Below, piece by piece: positions 62,971-64,000 of a stretch of DNA of 64,000 nt. This DNA comes from Sphingobium sp. DEHP117 (GTDB lineage: Bacteria > Pseudomonadota > Alphaproteobacteria > Sphingomonadales > Sphingomonadaceae). Location: NCBI RefSeq assembly GCF_030867385.1, contig NZ_JAPFBJ010000001.1:744001-808000 (forward strand), written 5' to 3'. The notes beneath the pieces are model-generated. The model was not told the origin of the DNA, made no database searches, and saw nothing but the letters and a program-made list of their open reading frames with translations. Both the position numbers and the translations under genes were made by a program. Numbering within the stretch: position 1 is the stretch's first letter; the number at the start of each line of letters is the position of its first letter.

Positions 62971-63564
62971 TCAGACGCGGCCGACATACTCCGCCAAAAC
63001 GCGGCTATAGAGCTGATGCTCTGCAATCAATACCCGCGCCGCCAGCGTATCGGGTGTGTCGCCGGGAAGGATCGCCACTTCGGTCTGGCCCAGCACCGGG
63101 CCATCGTCCAGCTCCGCCGTCACGATATGGACCGAACAGCCGCCATGCGTGTCTCCAGCATCCAGGGCGCGCTCGTGGGTATGCAGGCCCTTGTACTTGG
63201 GCAGCAGAGAAGGATGGATGTTGAGCATCTTGCCGTGCCAACCGGCCACGAATTCCGGGCTCAGGAGGCGCATATAGCCTGCCAGCGCCACGAATTCGGC
63301 CCCCGCCTTGCGTATTTCCCCGTCGAGGATCGCGTCGAACTCCGCGCGCTTCAGGCCCTTGTGGCTATGGGCGAAGGTTGCGATCCCTTCCGCACGGGCC
63401 AGCTCAAGGCCCTGCGCTTCAGGGTCGTTCGAGGCGACCAGAACTATCTCGAAGGGGCATTCCCGCGCCTTGGCCGCATAGACCAGAGCCGCCATGTTCG
63501 ACCCGCGCCCGGAAATGAGAACTGCGACCCGTGCCCGTCCGCCGCGCGGCGGCTCAGCCGTCAT
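62971..63564 (-). CDS. purN: Phosphoribosylglycinamide formyltransferase
   Basis: 197 residues. [16 protein letters not shown] is the N-terminal loop, [15 protein letters not shown] and [21 protein letters not shown] hold the catalytic Asn/His, and [10 protein letters not shown] the Asp. It formylates GAR in purine synthesis. The start at 63564 overlaps the purM end by 11 bp; earlier ATGs would extend it deep into purM. Confidence 0.96.
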   Translation of the reverse strand: MTAEPPRGGRARVAVLISGRGSNMAALVYAAKARECPFEIVLVASNDPEAQGLELARAEGIATFAHSHKGLKRAEFDAILDGEIRKAGAEFVALAGYMRLLSPEFVAGWHGKMLNIHPSLLPKYKGLHTHERALDAGDTHGGCSVHIVTAELDDGPVLGQTEVAILPGDTPDTLAARVLIAEHQLYSRVLAEYVGRV

Positions 63565-64000
63565 GCTGCGCTTCCCACGCGCCACGCGCGGACCATGCCT
63601 CGCGCGATCCGGCGACGGTGCAGCCCTTGGGCCCCCTCTCGATGCAGCCGATGCGTTCCACCCGCTCGCCCGCATCCTCGAGCGCCTTGATTACGCTCGC
63701 CGCCTTATCCTCGGCGACAACCAGCACCATGCCGATGCCGCAGTTGAAGGTGCGGGCCATTTCGGCGGGTTCGATGTTACCCTGGGCCTGCAGGAACGCC
63801 ATCAGGCGCGGCTGCGGCCATGCGTCGGCATCGACGAAAGCGCGGCAGCCTTCGGGCAGTACGCGCGGAATATTCTCCAGCAGGCCGCCGCCGGTTATGT
63901 GCGCCAGCGCGCGAATGCGCCCTGCGCGGATCTCGGGGAGCAGCGATTTCACATAGATGCGGGTCGGCGCCATCAGCGCGTCGATCAGCAAGACATCCTG
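63554..64000 (-). CDS. purM: Phosphoribosylformylglycinamidine cyclo-ligase, C-terminal part
   Basis: The window holds the last 148 codons; the 5' part lies beyond 64000. The visible part matches the PurM C-terminal domain: [40 protein letters not shown] and [20 protein letters not shown]. It makes AIR in purine synthesis. Co-transcribed with purN, as is common in proteobacteria. Confidence 0.95.
   Translation of the reverse strand, partial: QDVLLIDALMAPTRIYVKSLLPEIRAGRIRALAHITGGGLLENIPRVLPEGCRAFVDADAWPQPRLMAFLQAQGNIEPAEMARTFNCGIGMVLVVAEDKAASVIKALEDAGERVERIGCIERGPKGCTVAGSREAWSARGAWEAQHDG

Noticed and set aside
62686..63690. Plus-strand open frame across the tRNA and purN
   Set aside because: It crosses a tRNA gene and runs antisense to purN.

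Overview
The window is high-GC, densely packed chromosomal DNA from an alphaproteobacterium, most likely a sphingomonad. The pointers are the block ahcY / DivL-type kinase / tsaE / amgK / murU / addB / addA / trxA, an FlbD-type flagellar regulator beside twin 282-residue flagellins, a petABC operon, and many ATGA start/stop overlaps. The genus call is an inference from gene content; no 16S gene is present.

Layout. 1-4134 is an accessory patch. It holds a REP-associated tyrosine transposase (RAYT) whose 3' end plus REP is repeated three times in tandem, more REP copies, two gene remnants (an HTH-regulator tail and an HlyD tail) cut off at REP copies, and an AT-rich island encoding a Sel1-like protein, a small lipoprotein and an HExxH metallopeptidase. 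4135-13980 is housekeeping and metabolism: DUF808 membrane protein, S9 peptidase, aromatic aminotransferase, patatin lipoprotein, asd, an alpha/beta hydrolase, a Prx5-type peroxiredoxin, YqgE and a small secreted protein. 14122-26972 is the ahcY to trxA block, linking the methyl cycle, a cell-cycle pseudokinase, t6A synthesis, peptidoglycan recycling and AddAB repair. 26969-31357 holds truA-fmt on the minus strand, then recR, def and rmuC on the plus strand.

31363-50739 is a flagellar island. Two minus-strand flagellin genes each carry a similar two-hairpin 3' region. A control region rich in CGGCAAAAA repeats separates them from plus-strand flbD-fliEFGHIJKLMNOPQR-flhB-orf-fliDS. Related palindromic repeats lie at both edges. 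50802-53873 is argD-argF-hslO. Then come a DUF3617-like protein, queC-queE, a lipoprotein, lipB, a membrane protein, GNAT, hemF, trmL, petABC, tRNA-Val(GAC) with encoded CCA, purN and the 3' part of purM, which runs off the right edge.

How it works together. FlbD probably activates sigma-54-dependent flagellar genes and acts at the repeat cluster between itself and the flagellins. The DivL-like protein has Tyr at the phospho-acceptor position and in other alphaproteobacteria feeds the CckA-CtrA pathway, which also controls motility. The most unusual material is the RAYT/REP/AT-rich patch, the duplicated C-loop hairpins after the flagellins, and the palindromes bracketing the flagellar island.
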